NCBI GenBank assembly: GCA_016710585.1
Contig: JADJVN010000014.1
Location: 1-64,000 of the forward strand
From: Saprospiraceae bacterium
GTDB taxonomy: Bacteria > Bacteroidota > Bacteroidia > Chitinophagales > Saprospiraceae
Direction of reading: 5' to 3'
Length of the DNA: 64,000 bases
In this document: in pieces, positions 1-9,947 of the stretch
Numbering within the stretch: position 1 is the stretch's first letter
Layout: every line of letters starts with the position of its first letter
Position numbers and translations under genes: made by a program
Notes under the pieces: model-generated
What the model saw: only the letters and a program-made list of their open reading frames with translations
The model's database searches: none
What the model was told of the DNA's origin: nothing

Positions 1-280
1 GGCTCGTGACTTCTGTTTGAAATCCAAGAGGTACTGCATTGCAATTCAATACAAATTTGACAAACAAATAGCCATTGTTGGATTCACTCTCAGAAATCTC
101 TTTATAATTGCTCATAAAATATTCTCTCAAAGCATACTTGCCACCAATATAATTTTTTGCAGCATGTTGGTGATAGTTATTAAATCGTTTGGATAGTAGA
201 GGGAAACACAATGTATCAGCCTGTGAAATAGCATTCAATCCAAATAGCAACATCAATATGAATAATGTAAATCTCATCAT
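1..280 (-). CDS. Exported protein of unknown function (3' end cut by window edge)
   Basis: The frame is open from ATG at 280 to the window edge, about 93 codons. The N-terminus (MMRFTLFILMLLFGLNAISQ) is a clear signal peptide. The following segment (YIGGKYALREYF, then GYLFVKFVLNC) faintly recalls the TonB C-terminal or energy-transducer fold common in Bacteroidota, in which a small alpha/beta domain follows the signal peptide, but too little is visible to assign it. It lies on the same strand as the next gene, with about 50 bases between them. The start was chosen as the first of two adjacent in-frame ATGs preceding the hydrophobic stretch. Confidence 0.6.
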   Translation of the reverse strand, partial: MMRFTLFILMLLFGLNAISQADTLCFPLLSKRFNNYHQHAAKNYIGGKYALREYFMSNYKEISESESNNGYLFVKFVLNCNAVPLGFQTEVTS

Positions 281-332
281 AATCTAGATTATACAGCAAT
301 TCTAAACGAAACCAATTTTTGCTTATTGCAAC

Positions 333-1085
333 TTAACTTTTCATTAATAAATACTTCAATCCCAAGGAGAGCTGAAAGTCGTCATATTTAAATTTAGCAT
401 TGCTAAGATTATAACTTTTTTGCAATTGTAATTGTAGTTTGAATTTGGATGATCCACCACTTATTGTAAGAGCTGGTTCCATAAATAAATTATTTTTATT
501 GTCTTTCAAATATTGTACTTCATTTATTAAAACACTATTGACTTCATTTACTAGATTTCCTTTGATATTGTTATAGACCACATTGGATAATTTTGTTGAA
601 AATGCGATGTCGAAATTTTTCTTTTTATAGCTAATACTCGGTTGCAATCCGATACGGTAAAAATTTGCTTTTACATTCTCATCAAATCGTATTGTATCTT
701 TCGTTGTGTAATGTGTCTTAGTGAAAATATTTTCCACATTGCCAAAGCCAACTAAAGCATAGCTTTCAAAAATCAAATTATTTGCAATTTTTTTATAATA
801 TCCTGGTCCAAGTTCAATCTGCTTCCCTGAACCATTGGCATTGTCATCTTTGGCTTTGCAATACAATAAATTTGCTAACACAGCGATTCTATTGGTCACG
901 GCATGTGCGGCTTGCAACTCTCCTCCTGCAGTCGCGTCTGTCAAATTAAAACTAGCAGAAATTTTTGACTGCCCCTTCTGTTCTAACTGTGGTATATTCT
1001 GAGTATTAGGCACATAATAGATTGGACTGCAGCTATCACAAAGCACTACAATACCAATGATAAAAGCTAAAATTAAATTCTTCAT
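333..1085 (-). CDS. Putative lipoprotein, beta-barrel-like, unknown function
   Basis: About 250 residues. The N-terminus MKNLILAFIIGIVVLCDSCSP is a hydrophobic leader ending in a cysteine, so an export or lipoprotein signal (LCDSC) is likely. The rest is rich in alternating polar and aromatic stretches (for example GPGYYKKIANNLIFESYALVG and KLQLQLQKSYNL) typical of outer-membrane beta-strands. This Bacteroidota protein type, with a leader followed by 'SPIYYVPN', is known only as hypothetical. An upstream in-frame TTG exists at 1091, but ATG at 1085 directly precedes the signal and is preferred. The surface location is inferred. Confidence 0.75.
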   Translation of the reverse strand: MKNLILAFIIGIVVLCDSCSPIYYVPNTQNIPQLEQKGQSKISASFNLTDATAGGELQAAHAVTNRIAVLANLLYCKAKDDNANGSGKQIELGPGYYKKIANNLIFESYALVGFGNVENIFTKTHYTTKDTIRFDENVKANFYRIGLQPSISYKKKNFDIAFSTKLSNVVYNNIKGNLVNEVNSVLINEVQYLKDNKNNLFMEPALTISGGSSKFKLQLQLQKSYNLSNAKFKYDDFQLSLGLKYLLMKS

Positions 1086-1223
1086 AAGCAATATTTTTTT
1101 GATTAATTAATAAGTAAAAACAAATTAATCGATGTCTCTATATTCATTCAATACATCAATCAAATACAAATATAGTACAAAATTATAATGGAAGCTTTTT
1201 TTCTGATTAATTTACAGAAAGCA

Positions 1224-1253
1224 AAAGGAGATGGAATTGATCCCATCTCCTTT
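1224..1253 (-). terminator. Rho-independent terminator after the giant secreted gene
   Basis: An 11-bp perfect inverted repeat (arms 1224-1234 and 1243-1253, AAAGGAGATGG / CCATCTCCTTT) encloses an 8-base loop. Read on the minus strand, the second arm ends in TTTT and a T-rich stretch. It sits 50 bases past the stop codon at 1304, so it fits termination of that transcript. Confidence 0.65.
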
Positions 1254-1303
1254 AACTTACATACTCCTTCCTTAAAACTATCTCACATTCTATGATAACG
1301 AAT

Positions 1304-4300
1304 CTAGCTTTTAATCAGCTTAAATGTTTTAATACTATTGTTTTTCTCTATTGAAATCATGTAAATTCCAGGAACCAAATCAGCGCCAAATGAATACTTA
1401 ATTTTAGAATTGTATGTTTGATATTGGAATTGTTGCTGACCTGTCAATGTGAAACATGTTATCTTTACTTCAGTCTCATCTGGATTTTCCATACTTAGAT
1501 TAAACATATCCTCAGTTGGATTTGGAATAATGCTTACAGATTCTCTAGATAGCAACTTCGCTTCCACTGAATTTATACATACATTTGAAATTCGAACCGA
1601 AGACATGTTTTCTACATTCGAAAACGCATTTTGCAATACAGCAATTATTCTAAATGAATGATTTGGCTGATCTTTACAGAATTTATTTTTCAATATTAAC
1701 TGTAAATTTTGCACATCACTTTCCAATGTAAAAAGATCTAAAGAAGCTACATTAATCCAATTTTCTGATTGATTGATATCTTTACTTTCATCAATGAAAA
1801 ATAATTTCAATACACTACCAAAATATAACGGTTGATGGTTCAATTTCTCAACACTAAATGTCAAACTAATTTGATCTGAACTAATACAATAAGCATGATT
1901 TGAAATCAACAATCTTCCGGAATTTTCATTGCCCATAACAATCTTTGAATTCTGATTGTCTGACGACCGATAATTCGCATTATTGTCCTTTGTATGTAAG
2001 ATGTAAGCCCCAGCTTTCCATAGGAATGTGTTATCAGAAAAATGAACTGGCTCTATGCATACATTCTCCGCTGCTAGTGTTCCTTGACAATTTACATCTA
2101 TGGAGAATACTCTTTCATAATCTGAACACACCGTACCATCATCATTTCTGCGAATGACACTCATCTTTACCAAATAGTTTCCTCGAGATGGGAATTTGTA
2201 ACACAGAATTTGATTTCCAATACTACTTGCAAAAGCTTGATTTGGATTCGATAGCAGATACCATTTTACTTCATCACAATCAGATAATGAATTTGGCTGG
2301 AAACAAAGCAAACAATCTTTACTATCACTCACCACTTTTATTCCTGCATCGACATCATTTTCCAAATCTTGCGGATCACATGGACAAGAAACATTACAGC
2401 CTTCAAAATAAAGTGGAATGATACATTTACAAATATTTCCACCACAATTACCAGTCAAAGTTAAAGTATAGTAACCACCGTTTTCAACTATTGAAGGTGG
2501 AATAAAAATTCCAAAACTTGGATATGCCAAACTAAGTCCACTACCAATGATTGCTCCTGTATTATCCGTTATTTGCCACTCCACTTTTGAGAAAGGACAA
2601 TGGCCAATACAATTTAATTCACCAGTAAAAACCCAAGCACAATTTTGTGGAGGACAAATGAGGCTAACTGAATCTCCGCACGATGCATTTACCACATTCG
2701 TTTTATCATACTTAAACATAAGATTCTCAAAGGCCTCACAGCTGCAAGAATCTTTACATTGAACAGTTACTTTTTCGCAAATTTCTCTATACCAACAAAT
2801 ATTTTTTCCATTCTTTTCATACACTGTCACACAAATATCATAAGTTCCACTTTGATTATATTCATGCATCCACATTTGATTTGCTGGGAATACTCCTATT
2901 TGAACCGGTGTATTATCACCCCAATCAGGGCTCTCATGGATGTAATGACAATCATTAAACTGCGGCATTGATATCTTAACTTTGCAATCCTGAATATCAA
3001 CTTGCATGCCTTGCGCTATAAGATATTTAAAGCGCTTGAAATCTTTGCAGCATTGATTGCAATTTGGGTCTACAGGTTTGCGAATAATTACATCATTGCA
3101 AGGTTTGCCGTTCTCATCATATTGAATAATGTGTATAGCAACACTATATCCGACATTTTGATTTGGATAAGTATGCATTATCGGAGTACCACAAGCTATT
3201 GGACCATTCATTGTTGCACCTCCACCCCAATTAATATCTGCTATCACTATATTACAACCAGAAATGCAATCAAAGTTTAAAGTAACTTTACAATCTTGAA
3301 GGACATTAATACTAATCGCAGAATTTACCAAATCAATAAATTCACTTTCAGATTTGCAGCAAGTATCACATGGTTGGATGCTGAAATATATTACACATTT
3401 GCATGTATCCGATCCACATAAGCCATTCAACTTCAAAGCATAAGTTTCTCCTGGTATATAAGCACTGTATGATTGTGCCGAAATACTAAAAATACCTGAA
3501 GAAAAACTAAGTGAGCCTGAAGTTATAACAGGTGAATTGGAAGCATGTGAAATCGTATAGTTGCCAGTCATTTTGCAAGTATCACTACAATTTAATCTGC
3601 CTTTGATATTAAAGGTTTTTTCACTTATAGGGCAAGGTATTTGTAATCCAGGTTTAGAATTACAATTAGCTTGTAGATAAAACTCAGTATTGCCAAAGAC
3701 CACATCGGAGATACCTCGACATGAACATGTACTTGTTCTTTCTCTAATACAAATATCATCAATAGAAATTACAGAAGTAGAATCACCATGATTGACATTA
3801 GAGTGATTCCATGGCGAAATAAAAAGATGTGTGTAATTTGCATTGGCAGTAAATGCAGCGGGGTAAGGTAGACCTATACTGGAAAGTGTTGGGCTGATAT
3901 AAATGGTCTGACATGGACCAGGGGAATAGCTATTAGGAAGATTGCAAGCCATTATCCTCACTTGTCCGACTATTGGTCTGTTTTGTACATGGATATCTTT
4001 AGCGCATATTGTCAGATCGTATGTCTTACCAATATTAAAAGCAACTGCTTGTGTGACAGATTCTCCTACAACTTGATTTCCCCACATAGTGATTGATCCA
4101 GTTTGTGTGCATCCAAAAACATTATTTACGTTTGGAGTATAAGTGACTGTTGACCAAAAATCAACCGCACCACCGCTGCCTAGATTCCCAACAATTAATC
4201 CATCTTCAAAATCACCATTCTTAACAATATTATCCTTACACTCAAAAGGTAAATTACAATTCACTGTAATTGTAAACTTGCATGAATCAATATTCTCGCA

Positions 4301-5014
4301 ATGATCACCTGCAAAATAGCTTACTTGATGAATAATGCTATTGTCCAATGTATGTGTTGATCCTATGGGAACTAAAACACCATCGAGGTAACAATTCAAA
4401 AATGCAACTCCGTAATTGTCAGTAACAGTGATTGAAGGAATGGTATAGCTCACTGTACAAGAAGCATTGTTTGAAATAAGGATTACATCTCCAGGACATT
4501 TTAATTCTGGTGCCTCATCGTCAATAAAAACTGGACGTGAACCTCCAAAACAAATATTATCTAGTTGAATACTTGTTGGTGCGTCAACAGGCGCTGGTGA
4601 AGCATTTGAGAAATGAACTGCATCTGCATTAATAGGTGCAGTGAATTGAATTGAATATTCGTGCCAACCACCAGTATTCAATGGAATAGTAATCGTACCT
4701 ACGTATGTAGGTGAAGGTAGATTGCCTATACTTATACCAATCACAGCATCATAAGGAGCTGTAGAGAACCTTGGCACATAAGCGCATAGTTTGATACAGT
4801 ACATTGAATCTTTTTTGACAAAATCGATTGGTCCATTAATACCTCCTGTCACTAATGAAACAATTCCAGCTGGAAGGCCTCTTGTGCTTCCATTCAACAT
4901 AATACTTCTTTCAGAATCATCACATCCACCTTGAACTACATCTACAATACCTTGTGACTTTACATATCCATTTTGAAAAGTAGATAAAGGTCCAATAGGT
5001 TTACTTTCAAAGCC
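1304..5014 (-). CDS. C-terminal part of giant T9SS-secreted protein (locus 1304-9531, frame-broken)
   Basis: This is the third reading-frame piece of one giant gene, about 1237 codons from the junction near 5013-5016 to the stop. It begins in a lectin-like fold (FESKPIGP... GSTRGLPAG), passes a HYR-like segment (CPGDVILISN), a second 'NGDFEDG' carbohydrate-binding-like module and several Cys-rich PKD-like modules. It ends in a type A T9SS sorting domain (IIPNPTEDMFNLS... PGIYMISIEKN... FKLIKS). T9SS cargo is exported by Sec, crosses the outer membrane by the Por machinery and is usually anchored or released at the surface. An internal ATG at 5161 exists in this frame but lies upstream of the repair point and is not a believable start. 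Confidence 0.8.
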   Translation of the reverse strand, partial: GFESKPIGPLSTFQNGYVKSQGIVDVVQGGCDDSERSIMLNGSTRGLPAGIVSLVTGGINGPIDFVKKDSMYCIKLCAYVPRFSTAPYDAVIGISIGNLPSPTYVGTITIPLNTGGWHEYSIQFTAPINADAVHFSNASPAPVDAPTSIQLDNICFGGSRPVFIDDEAPELKCPGDVILISNNASCTVSYTIPSITVTDNYGVAFLNCYLDGVLVPIGSTHTLDNSIIHQVSYFAGDHCENIDSCKFTITVNCNLPFECKDNIVKNGDFEDGLIVGNLGSGGAVDFWSTVTYTPNVNNVFGCTQTGSITMWGNQVVGESVTQAVAFNIGKTYDLTICAKDIHVQNRPIVGQVRIMACNLPNSYSPGPCQTIYISPTLSSIGLPYPAAFTANANYTHLFISPWNHSNVNHGDSTSVISIDDICIRERTSTCSCRGISDVVFGNTEFYLQANCNSKPGLQIPCPISEKTFNIKGRLNCSDTCKMTGNYTISHASNSPVITSGSLSFSSGIFSISAQSYSAYIPGETYALKLNGLCGSDTCKCVIYFSIQPCDTCCKSESEFIDLVNSAISINVLQDCKVTLNFDCISGCNIVIADINWGGGATMNGPIACGTPIMHTYPNQNVGYSVAIHIIQYDENGKPCNDVIIRKPVDPNCNQCCKDFKRFKYLIAQGMQVDIQDCKVKISMPQFNDCHYIHESPDWGDNTPVQIGVFPANQMWMHEYNQSGTYDICVTVYEKNGKNICWYREICEKVTVQCKDSCSCEAFENLMFKYDKTNVVNASCGDSVSLICPPQNCAWVFTGELNCIGHCPFSKVEWQITDNTGAIIGSGLSLAYPSFGIFIPPSIVENGGYYTLTLTGNCGGNICKCIIPLYFEGCNVSCPCDPQDLENDVDAGIKVVSDSKDCLLCFQPNSLSDCDEVKWYLLSNPNQAFASSIGNQILCYKFPSRGNYLVKMSVIRRNDDGTVCSDYERVFSIDVNCQGTLAAENVCIEPVHFSDNTFLWKAGAYILHTKDNNANYRSSDNQNSKIVMGNENSGRLLISNHAYCISSDQISLTFSVEKLNHQPLYFGSVLKLFFIDESKDINQSENWINVASLDLFTLESDVQNLQLILKNKFCKDQPNHSFRIIAVLQNAFSNVENMSSVRISNVCINSVEAKLLSRESVSIIPNPTEDMFNLSMENPDETEVKITCFTLTGQQQFQYQTYNSKIKYSFGADLVPGIYMISIEKNNSIKTFKLIKS

Positions 5015-6518
5015 CCTCAGGAGTTGTGTTCTCGCAACAAGTGTATGCACATGGTTCTGGGCATTCATCCAATAAGACGCGATGTTGTTCAGCCTCTGAA
5101 CAAATCGTTCTGCCATCACTGCTGATGAGTTGGAATTGTAAATTGGCAACTCCAGCAGCATAAGGGAATGGTGATGTCATGATACAAGTCATCACTGTCT
5201 GTGATTGACCAGAATTAAGATCCGGAGCGAAATCAATAATAGATGGAGTAAATACTAAATTTGGATCGGCTGAACTCACTGCTACTGATGCTGCTGTAAA
5301 AGCAGGATTGGAAGTATTGCTCACTGTGAATGTAAGTTTATATTTGTTCTTCTCATACAAACACTCTGTCACAATATTTCTTATGTCTAGACAAGAATTT
5401 AATGTATCTGGCAGACAATCTATATCAAACATTTTATCACATGCTACTTCTCCATCATGATAGAATTTGAGTTTGAATGTATATGGTGGAGGTGAAGCAG
5501 GATTAAAGCCTTGCTCAATGATGCAATCAACCTCAGAAGCTGATTCACAATAGCTTAGATTTCCTAAGTTTAAGTTTCCGTGAAAATTGAAGCCCCAACC
5601 AAGAAGTTGATTAGTATTTGTCATTGCAAAGTTGTGGTCATATCCTTGGAATATTTTAGCGGCATTAGTTATTCCTATTGGGATCCAGCTTAAAGTTCTG
5701 TCATTATTTGGACCAGACAATGGATTATTTACATTAAGTTGTTTTGTTAAGTTATAGCCAGTTCCGTAAATGTTTCCAGCATTATCTAAAAGTATGCTAT
5801 GTAATCTCCCAGTGTAGAAATCTACAATTGTATTTGGACTTCCAGGATTAGGTATCAATTCTGGCGCACTAGTCCAAACTGCATAATTATTGCCCATTTG
5901 TCCATAGGAATTTGCACCCCAACCCCATAAATCACCGTTTTTCCTCATAGCAAAACTAACGTAGCCTGCACTTATCTTTACAAAGTCAGAATATAATGGA
6001 AGAATATGGATAGGGGTATCTTTATCTACAAAAGTAAAGTCGCCAACTTGACCACCATTATTTTCACCCCAAGCCCATAAAGTACTATCTGATCTAATAG
6101 CCAAATTGTGAACAATACCTGCTTCTATTGAAGTCCAGATGTCTGTTCCTATTTGTTTTGGATTTATATCAGAAGACAAGAGAGGTCCATTTCCTAATTG
6201 CTCACTACCATCATCGCCCCATGTAAATAAGTTGCCAACTGCATTTAAAGCGATGGTATGTCGATCTCCAGTACTAACAGCACTCCAATACTGAGAAATA
6301 GCAATGTTTGTTAATGATGTTACATTTCCTCCTGGAGCTATACCCAATTGACCATAATTATTTTCACCACATGCCCATAATTGTCCAACACTATTTAAAG
6401 CAATCGAGTGATGCGCCCCTGCAGTGATGTCAACCCAATTAGTAGCATTGCTTATTATAACTGGATAAGAATAATTTAAAGGTACGGCATTCCCTAATTG
6501 TCCTTCTTGATTTCCTCC
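5007..6518 (-). CDS. RCC1-propeller middle part of giant secreted protein (locus 1304-9531)
   Basis: This is the second reading-frame piece, about 500 codons, joining the upstream piece at the C5 run 6517-6521 and the downstream piece at the C4 run 5013-5016. It holds RCC1-type blades, each with a core such as HTIALNAVGNLFTWGDD, HNLAIRSDSTLWAWGEN or SFAMRKNGDLWGWGAN. The blade cores WGWGGN, WACGEN, FTWGDD, WAWGEN, WGWGAN, YGTGYN and LGWGFN make seven, the number of a closed RCC1 propeller, once the upstream frameshift is repaired. A DUF11-like beta-sandwich (KLTFTVSNTSNPAFTAASV) follows. The likely role is surface adhesion or binding; this is an inference from domain types. Confidence 0.8.
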   Translation of the reverse strand, partial: GGNQEGQLGNAVPLNYSYPVIISNATNWVDITAGAHHSIALNSVGQLWACGENNYGQLGIAPGGNVTSLTNIAISQYWSAVSTGDRHTIALNAVGNLFTWGDDGSEQLGNGPLLSSDINPKQIGTDIWTSIEAGIVHNLAIRSDSTLWAWGENNGGQVGDFTFVDKDTPIHILPLYSDFVKISAGYVSFAMRKNGDLWGWGANSYGQMGNNYAVWTSAPELIPNPGSPNTIVDFYTGRLHSILLDNAGNIYGTGYNLTKQLNVNNPLSGPNNDRTLSWIPIGITNAAKIFQGYDHNFAMTNTNQLLGWGFNFHGNLNLGNLSYCESASEVDCIIEQGFNPASPPPYTFKLKFYHDGEVACDKMFDIDCLPDTLNSCLDIRNIVTECLYEKNKYKLTFTVSNTSNPAFTAASVAVSSADPNLVFTPSIIDFAPDLNSGQSQTVMTCIMTSPFPYAAGVANLQFQLISSDGRTICSEAEQHRVLLDECPEPCAYTCCENTTPEGL

Positions 6519-9500
6519 CCCATCCCCATAATCTACCTAGATTATCTATTGCTATTGTATGCTTTTCACCACCTACTACTTTCTTCCAACAAATAGTATC
6601 AATATAATTGGTCTGTGTATCCACACAGAATTTCAATACATCTGAATGTATACCTATAGGAACATGACCAGAATTATACTCAAAACAAGCTGTTGTAGCA
6701 GACGCAGAACTGCAATAATTCCATGAAGAATGAAGTGTCTGATTGCCCAAGATTACAGAAGGATCTTGAGTGCATAATTCTACCCTATCAAAGTATCCAG
6801 CTGCACATTGGTTTGAGATGTCAATAGCATAACAACAACTATCTTTTCCAATGATTACAGGATCAACATTTATGCTTAAGCTGCCACATGTATCACATGG
6901 AGGCTTACATGGTCTCACTACCACAGTATCCTTACAAGTAGTCTTCCAGCCGCATCGATCCGTAGCAGTCCATGTGATAATTGTCGTTCCTACTGGATAT
7001 AAATTATGGGCAGTAGGAAGATTATTGATATCATTTATTATAGTTACAGAATTACATAGATCTGTAGCGATAGGTGTGGTGATCGTGCTGATTTGACCAA
7101 TGCATTCATTTCCTATTTGGACGCCTTGTACGATGTATTTTCTTCCGCAGTTGGTGATTATTGGAGCAGCCAAATCATTTTTTTCAATGGTTTGTGTACA
7201 TGTGCTGATGTTGCCACATCCATCATTGGCAGTCCAAGTACGAATGATAGTCACTCTGCATGGGTCGGTATTGTGTACCTGATCCCAATAACTTGGATTT
7301 AAAACATTGCCGCATCTATCCGACATTGTAGGAGTACCCGTATTTACTGGATCAATGGACGCATTGCAATTCAGTGTACCAATAATATTTGGCGGACATA
7401 TAATCAATGGTTTGGTCGTATCCAACAAGGTAATAGTTTGATAACAGGTATCACGATTGAAGCAATTGTCTTGTACAATAAATCTACGATTCAACACAGT
7501 GGAACAACGAGAGATAAATGGTGTATCAGTTTTAATTTGCAAAAAAGGTCTCGGATGACAATAATCATGAGTTATCGGCGCACCAGTGACCAACGTATCA
7601 ATGCTTGAACTACAGGACACTGTGATATTAGGCGGGCATCTTAAAAATGGTTTTGTAAAATCACCTACAGCTATGGGCTGTTGACAATGGATCTCATTAC
7701 CACAAATATCAACAGCCTTCCAATCTCTCACATAACGTTTTACACAAGGGCTCACTTGACTTAATATATCATTATATGTAACTACAGGATTTGGATCTTG
7801 ATCTATGACGGTTGGAAATCCAATTAATGGGGAACTCAATGGATTGGGGATACAATCATTGATAGTCACAGGTGGTGGACAAATAATTATTGGGCGAGTA
7901 TTGTCTGAATTATTAATGACTATTTGTTGGCAAAATTGGCACGTATCAAATGGATTGGATACTTCTATACACACAGTATAAGTTCCATTCTGTGTATATT
8001 CATGTAGTGGATTCTGCAGGGTACTTCCACAAGGTGGAGCATCCCCAAAGTCCCAACAATAATTTGCAGAGCTTAGATTCGTTGTAGCAAAAAAATTCAC
8101 TTCGCCACAATTGGACAATTGATATGTAAAACTGGTCGAACAAGGCGAAATAGGAGTGCAAAGAAACTTAGACTGATATGAGATCGTTTGTGCTGAAAGA
8201 CTAATTGGTGTTGCTGCTTGGATATCATTTCTGGTGACTGCTATGGTTTGTGGCGTATAAGCCTGAGTTGTAAAATTAATAGTGACATCTACAGGATCGC
8301 AATCATTGAAATCCAAGCCCTGAACAGATAGAACGCCATCATTAGATCCGTAACCATTTGCAACATCATTTCGCACTTCTGTCAAAATCAAATGTGTCTT
8401 TGAATCATCCAGACGCAATCTTCCAGCAAGAGAACTAGTGTTTGTAGAAGCTCTCATATATCTTGCCCAATCTAAGTTGATAGAGCCCGAGTTAATACTA
8501 AACTTCATGACAACAACTCTAGGCACACCAGAGAAAACGCCAAGGCCTAATGCATAAAAACTCGTGGCATTATATTGCACCAATTCATAGATTCTTGTAA
8601 GATTGTTACTTGTGTAATATATATTCTGACTATTGATGTTTGAATAATAAGCGATGAGTCCAGCTCCATTTAATGTGCCTGCAAGTACATTACTAAAAGA
8701 TGTTCCGGAACTTAAGGGAAGATCGGAATAAAATAGCAAATCTTGTGAAAATTGAGTGGAACTAATGACATTCCCCATTCGATTTATTCTGGTTACATTA
8801 CCTATCCCATTCACCCATCCCATAATGTCAAAATCGCCATTACTATTCATTTCACTTATGCTATGTACTTCATCATCACCATTATAATCATAGGTGATTC
8901 GTTGCAATTCTATGCCTGAATTATTCAAAAAAGAAAGAATGGGTTTATCAGCAGAAAATTCAGCTTGACCCAATGCATAAAATGGATATGCAGTATTGGC
9001 AGGATTAGGATTGCGCTTTATAGCAGTGTAAGTTTCTTGATAGGTATAATCTATGGATTGCAAATTTAAAAAAACACCTGCTGTGGTACATTCACCAACC
9101 AATAAATCTCTACCGCCAGGAGTGCCTGAAGTAATATCCCTGTCTCTTTGTCCAACGAGTAGAATATTGCCATTGCCATTCATAATCAAATCCGACCAAG
9201 AACTTGTATCTTGGACTTCATTTGTCCAAAGTAATACACCGGAGTTACTTATTCTGGACAAGGTAGCGCGATCTAGATTATTTCCAATAACATATTGGTC
9301 TCCATTAATTTCAATAGATCTACTGAATCCATTGGAACTCCCATTTCCTGACAGCAAAGTAAAGTGTGTGACACCACTCTGAACTAATGTGGATTCAATA
9401 GGAAATAAATTCATAAAATAGTTCTGGGCTTGCATATTTCTCAAAATAAACTTGAGATCATCTGTTTTTCCTACAAGATTAAAAGAAAGGAAAATGAATA

Positions 9501-9531
9501 AAGAAAAAAGGGCATGTTTAAAATATTGCAT
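6439..9531 (-). CDS. N-terminal part of giant secreted HYR/PKD protein (locus 1304-9531, frame-broken)
   Basis: ATG at 9531 starts a signal peptide (MQYFKHALFSLFIFLSFNLVGK). Residues about 45-430 form a beta-propeller-like region; about 465-545 is a PKD domain (YCWDFGDAPP ... HEYTQNGTYTVCIEV); about 550-870 holds four HYR-like repeats (CPPPVTIND, CPPNITVSC, CPPNIIGTL and a divergent fourth). The last sensible residues are HTIAIDNLGRLWGWG, the first RCC1 blade. The final 27 codons before the stop at 6439 are out of frame. Removing one G from the run at 6517-6521 reads on as WGWGGNQEGQLGNA, a textbook RCC1 continuation, so this is one gene of about 2740 codons with the two pieces downstream. 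Confidence 0.8.
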   Translation of the reverse strand: MQYFKHALFSLFIFLSFNLVGKTDDLKFILRNMQAQNYFMNLFPIESTLVQSGVTHFTLLSGNGSSNGFSRSIEINGDQYVIGNNLDRATLSRISNSGVLLWTNEVQDTSSWSDLIMNGNGNILLVGQRDRDITSGTPGGRDLLVGECTTAGVFLNLQSIDYTYQETYTAIKRNPNPANTAYPFYALGQAEFSADKPILSFLNNSGIELQRITYDYNGDDEVHSISEMNSNGDFDIMGWVNGIGNVTRINRMGNVISSTQFSQDLLFYSDLPLSSGTSFSNVLAGTLNGAGLIAYYSNINSQNIYYTSNNLTRIYELVQYNATSFYALGLGVFSGVPRVVVMKFSINSGSINLDWARYMRASTNTSSLAGRLRLDDSKTHLILTEVRNDVANGYGSNDGVLSVQGLDFNDCDPVDVTINFTTQAYTPQTIAVTRNDIQAATPISLSAQTISYQSKFLCTPISPCSTSFTYQLSNCGEVNFFATTNLSSANYCWDFGDAPPCGSTLQNPLHEYTQNGTYTVCIEVSNPFDTCQFCQQIVINNSDNTRPIIICPPPVTINDCIPNPLSSPLIGFPTVIDQDPNPVVTYNDILSQVSPCVKRYVRDWKAVDICGNEIHCQQPIAVGDFTKPFLRCPPNITVSCSSSIDTLVTGAPITHDYCHPRPFLQIKTDTPFISRCSTVLNRRFIVQDNCFNRDTCYQTITLLDTTKPLIICPPNIIGTLNCNASIDPVNTGTPTMSDRCGNVLNPSYWDQVHNTDPCRVTIIRTWTANDGCGNISTCTQTIEKNDLAAPIITNCGRKYIVQGVQIGNECIGQISTITTPIATDLCNSVTIINDINNLPTAHNLYPVGTTIITWTATDRCGWKTTCKDTVVVRPCKPPCDTCGSLSINVDPVIIGKDSCCYAIDISNQCAAGYFDRVELCTQDPSVILGNQTLHSSWNYCSSASATTACFEYNSGHVPIGIHSDVLKFCVDTQTNYIDTICWKKVVGGEKHTIAIDNLGRLWGWGRKSRRTIRECRTFKLFLSSYNKQCY

Positions 9532-9947
9532 AAATTAGTTTGTTAAGGAAGTTTACTACAGACAAAATTACTTTGAAGAAAACCATATACTATCTTCACT
9601 TTCCCATTGACTGAATATGCACCATGATATGCACAAAAGCACAAAGAATGTACATTTAATTTAATATAAGAAAATACCATCATTGGAATGATTTGCTTCG
9701 TATATTCCAATGTCATTATCCTATCCATTCGTTACCCTAACATTAGATTTTTTTTATAAAATAAAATAAATTTAATTTACTAAAGTGTTATGTTTTGAAA
9801 ACTCAATTGCTACATATTACTATTTAATTATATAAATAAAAATTAGATAATAATATGTAGCAAAAAATTCTATTCAGTGCAAATAAATATGCGCTCATAG
9901 TTATTAGTAATTATTATTAATTCAATTCCTAACTCTTTTCTGTCCTG
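9532..9947. other. Intergenic region, 416 bases, no supported gene
   Basis: Very AT-rich, with T- and A-runs around 9750-9900. A short minus-strand frame at 9543-9728 has no recognisable features. Apart from the candidate -7 element near 9563 nothing convincing is seen; it probably carries the upstream signals of the giant gene and the 3' end of the LytTR transcript. Confidence 0.5.
9563..9570 (-). promoter_or_regulatory. Candidate -7 element for the giant secreted gene
   Basis: The minus strand reads TAATTTTG, matching the Bacteroidota -7 consensus TAnnTTTG, 32 bases before the ATG at 9531. No good TTTG -33 box is visible at the expected distance, so the call is tentative. Confidence 0.3.

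Noticed and set aside
1304..9531. Programmed frameshifting as an explanation of the two breaks in the giant gene
   Set aside because: No slippery heptamer with a downstream structure is evident, and other unrelated genes show the same type of single-base break at homopolymers.
9543..9728. Short minus-strand frame with a hydrophobic stretch upstream of the giant gene
   Set aside because: 61 codons, no recognisable motif, and it sits where the promoter region of the giant gene is expected.
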